Source: Acidobacteriota bacterium (GTDB taxonomy: Bacteria; Acidobacteriota; Blastocatellia; RBC074). Taken from it: a stretch of 8,271 nucleotides of DNA. The position numbers and the translations under genes are program-made. The stretch covers positions 1 to 8,271 of the forward strand of contig JAGNMH010000210.1 of NCBI GenBank assembly GCA_017991275.1. Direction: 5' to 3'. The notes beneath the pieces are model-generated. The model did not search any database. It had not been told where the DNA came from and worked only from the letters and a program-made list of their open reading frames with translations. Positions 6,149 through 8,271 of the stretch are shown here, in pieces (positions within the stretch are counted from its first letter, which is position 1; the number at the start of each line of letters is the position of its first letter).

Positions 6149-8271
6149 CGTCTCTTCTTCTTTTCCTTGGATTTACCGGACTCTTTCAGGCTTATTTCCA
6201 CTGTGGCGGTTTGATAATTGTCGTTGTTACCGGAAGACGGAAACGAAATTTGAACCAACTTCCAGCCGTTGTCGTCGCCTTTAAGCGTGCCGCCTTGAAC
6301 TGTTTGTATGGTCATTCCTTCGCGAAAGCGGAGCAGGTAACTGTGTCCGGCCAAACCTTCCAGTTTCAAATTCATACGAGTTGAAGTTGGCGTCGTGACC
6401 TCCAGTACTTTCAACGACTTTGTTCGTTCGCCAAGTTGAGTTGCCGGAGTCGGCACATCGAATTCGATTCCATCTTTGATCGTGATCTCGACTACGGTTC
6501 GCCGTTTGAGCAGGGCATCAAATTGACAGGCGGAATTGGCTCCAAAAAACGCCTGTGTGAATTTGGCCGACTTGCCGTCAACCGTAACGCGAGTGACTTT
6601 GGCCAGAGCCGGAAGCGCCGGAGCCATTTGAAGTTTCAATTCCGTGTCGTCCGGTTTTTCGATCTCGAATCTGACACTTGAACTTTGCGTTCGCTGAGTG
6701 GAAATCGTCACGCGACTGGAACCGATTCGGTAGTTTTTGACTTTCAATGAATCCCAGGCGGCAGGAAGCTGCGGCGCGATGCGCAGAGTCTGCTTCGATG
6801 CATCGGCTCGCAAACCCAGCAAGCCGCGGATGAATGGCGTGATAACCATTCCGGTTGAAAACAGTTGATGCGGCACGGATTCGTCCAGCGGACGGTAAAA
6901 ATCACCCGAAACAATTTCAGGGTGATAGCCGAGTGAATGATCCAGCCCCAGATTTGCCAGTTGTTGAAGGTGAGCGAAGCCGGAATGCGGGCGACGGTAT
7001 TCGTACTCAGCGCAAGTCACAAAGCCAGTCAGGAAAGGCCAGACTCCGCCGTTGTTGTAGGCAATCGGATCGTAAGCCGGGCTGGTGTTGGCCAACATTC
7101 TCGTCCCCCAGTCTGTGCTGATGGCTGACGAGCTTAAACCATTAATCGTTTCGCTGACTCGTTTGGCGTCAAGTTGGCCGAACATCATCGGAACCGACGC
7201 CCAGGCCGTGACTTCGTCGTTTTGCTTGCCGGTTTTGGTCAGCGCGTAAGCGTAACGTTTGGTCTGAGGGTTCCAGTAGAGTTCGTTGATTGCCGCAAAT
7301 GCTCGCTGGTATTTCTGGTCGGCCAAATCGCTCAGAGTTTTGTCGTTCATCAACGTCGCCAGTTCGCGCATTGCCAGCGAAGCTTCCAGGTTTGTTGCCG
7401 CCAGATAAATGTCTTGATGAAGGTTTTCGAGTAAAGAACCTAGTTCAGACGCGCCAAGCCCGGCCAGAGAGTTTTCAAGAATGCCATCTCCGTCCGAATC
7501 GTTGGCGATGCAAAAGTCGTAGGCTTTCCTGAGCGTCGGCCATAACTCTTCGACCATTTTTTTGTCGCCGCTTTGGCGGTAAAGGTTATAAACGGCTGCG
7601 ATGTAAAACGGCGTCGTGTCGGCGTGGTAATAAGCGTAAGGGAACTCTTCAAACCATTTGATCATCCCGGCGGCTTGAGAAATTTCGTGAGTGATCTTGC
7701 CGTCCGCTCGCTGGAATTTCGCCAGAAATTTGAACTCAGCGCGCATTGAATCGAAGTCGCCGTAACCAGTCATCGCATAAGAATTGATCGCCGCATCTCC
7801 GCCAAAAAACCATCCGAAGCCAGGGCGCGCGCCGTTGCCAGTGGCTCCCCAACCGGCAACCAAACCCAATCCGAGGTCTGGGTTTTCAACCATCCCTTTG
7901 TCCATCGCAGCTTTTGCCCATTCAAACGCCAGATTGATTTTCTGGTCCGGAGTTTCAACGCTGAGCATTTCGTCGCGCAATCGGCGGTAATGGTTGAAAG
8001 TCTTTTGGTATTGCTCTGCGACGGTTGAAGCCAGTCGGTTGTAAAGATCAATCACCGGCTGCCGGCCATTGAAGCCCGCAGCGACGATCAGCGGGTAATA
8101 ACTTTGTTTGGCTGTTTGGGGATCAATCCTGATGTCAAAACGCAAAGCTCCGTCTGCAAGTTGATGAGCAGGCGTTGAGACTCCACGAGTTGCAGCCGGG
8201 CATCCGAAAAAGGCGTTGTATTTGCGGCGGCTTTCGCTGATGACGAAGGCTTTCAAATCGTCTCGCCAGCC
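6145..8271 (-). CDS. Debranching-enzyme-like (amylo-alpha-1,6-glucosidase-type) glycosidase, 5'-truncated by window edge
   Basis: The frame is open from the window edge to the TGA at 6145, giving 708 residues of the C-terminal part. The codons before the TTG at 8256 continue in frame, so that TTG is not a convincing start. Residues about 110-510 resemble the (alpha/alpha)6-barrel of glycogen-debranching and related glucosidases: PGFGWFFGGDAAI (150-162), ADGKITHEISQ (189-199), YYHADTTPFYI (214-224), NDSDGDGILEN (257-267) and later YNNGGVWPFLTGF and LFSTGMVITPFIRGLLGL. Many members have W-F-x-G-R-D where this reads W-F-F-G-G-D. The last 200 residues are beta-rich, ending in a basic tail (KSKEKKKRR). 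The likely role is hydrolysis of a glycosidic bond in an alpha-glucan or other oligosaccharide; the exact bond is uncertain, and relatives include GH15- and GH133-type enzymes. Localisation is unknown because the N-terminus is missing. It overlaps the phosphoesterase gene by 4 bases. Confidence 0.82.
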   Translation of the reverse strand, partial: GWRDDLKAFVISESRRKYNAFFGCPAATRGVSTPAHQLADGALRFDIRIDPQTAKQSYYPLIVAAGFNGRQPVIDLYNRLASTVAEQYQKTFNHYRRLRDEMLSVETPDQKINLAFEWAKAAMDKGMVENPDLGLGLVAGWGATGNGARPGFGWFFGGDAAINSYAMTGYGDFDSMRAEFKFLAKFQRADGKITHEISQAAGMIKWFEEFPYAYYHADTTPFYIAAVYNLYRQSGDKKMVEELWPTLRKAYDFCIANDSDGDGILENSLAGLGASELGSLLENLHQDIYLAATNLEASLAMRELATLMNDKTLSDLADQKYQRAFAAINELYWNPQTKRYAYALTKTGKQNDEVTAWASVPMMFGQLDAKRVSETINGLSSSAISTDWGTRMLANTSPAYDPIAYNNGGVWPFLTGFVTCAEYEYRRPHSGFAHLQQLANLGLDHSLGYHPEIVSGDFYRPLDESVPHQLFSTGMVITPFIRGLLGLRADASKQTLRIAPQLPAAWDSLKVKNYRIGSSRVTISTQRTQSSSVRFEIEKPDDTELKLQMAPALPALAKVTRVTVDGKSAKFTQAFFGANSACQFDALLKRRTVVEITIKDGIEFDVPTPATQLGERTKSLKVLEVTTPTSTRMNLKLEGLAGHSYLLRFREGMTIQTVQGGTLKGDDNGWKLVQISFPSSGNNDNYQTATVEISLKESGKSKEKKKRR

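Overview
The window looks like an ordinary bacterial chromosome segment, about half G+C by eye, with both strands used. It holds six complete or nearly complete genes plus one gene cut by each window edge (seven protein genes in total). The mix is a fused two-subunit 2-oxoacid dehydrogenase E1, short exported proteins and lipoproteins, a divergent MreB-like actin, a membrane-anchored metallophosphoesterase and a debranching-enzyme-like glycosidase. This suggests a Gram-negative-type bacterium, perhaps an Acidobacteriota (Blastocatellia-like) lineage. That placement is an impression from protein flavour, not a demonstrated assignment.

Layout. Positions 1-1575 (minus) hold the first 525 residues of a fused E1-alpha/E1-beta thiamine-diphosphate dehydrogenase; its 3' end lies outside the window. 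Positions 1833-2333 (plus) encode a small exported protein. A strong bidirectional hairpin terminator (2346-2397) separates it from the convergent gene at 2427-2963 (minus), an exported rhodanese-like protein whose frame contains an in-frame TGA exactly where relatives carry the second Cys of a YCxCP motif. Positions 3161-4159 (plus) encode a PD40/TolB-like beta-propeller lipoprotein. Positions 4168-5196 (minus) encode an MreB-like protein. Positions 5282-6148 (minus) encode a YkuE/YaeI-type metallophosphoesterase, overlapping by 4 bases the debranching-enzyme-like glycosidase at 6145-8271 (minus), whose 5' end is outside the window.

Main point of interest. The rhodanese gene would normally be called as a truncated 121-residue protein. 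Read through the TGA, it gives a complete 178-residue rhodanese with an intact conserved C-terminal half and a TAA stop about 30 bases before the terminator hairpin. TGA is an ordinary stop for four other genes in the window, so the genetic code is not reassigned. A stem-loop starting 15 nt after the TGA, with a G in its apical loop, has the geometry of a bacterial SECIS element. The best reading is a selenocysteine-containing, exported rhodanese (C-x-U). The competing explanation is a nonsense mutation or a base-calling error. No Sec machinery (selA, selB, selC, selD) lies in the window, so the recoding cannot be proved from here.

The genes do not form one obvious pathway. The only tight operon is glycosidase-phosphoesterase (ATGA overlap), possibly followed by the MreB-like gene 85 bases further on. 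I saw no tRNA, rRNA, CRISPR array, insertion sequence or attachment site. No gene-free stretch exceeds 300 bases; the longest are 1576-1832 and 2964-3160, where I found no convincing promoter.
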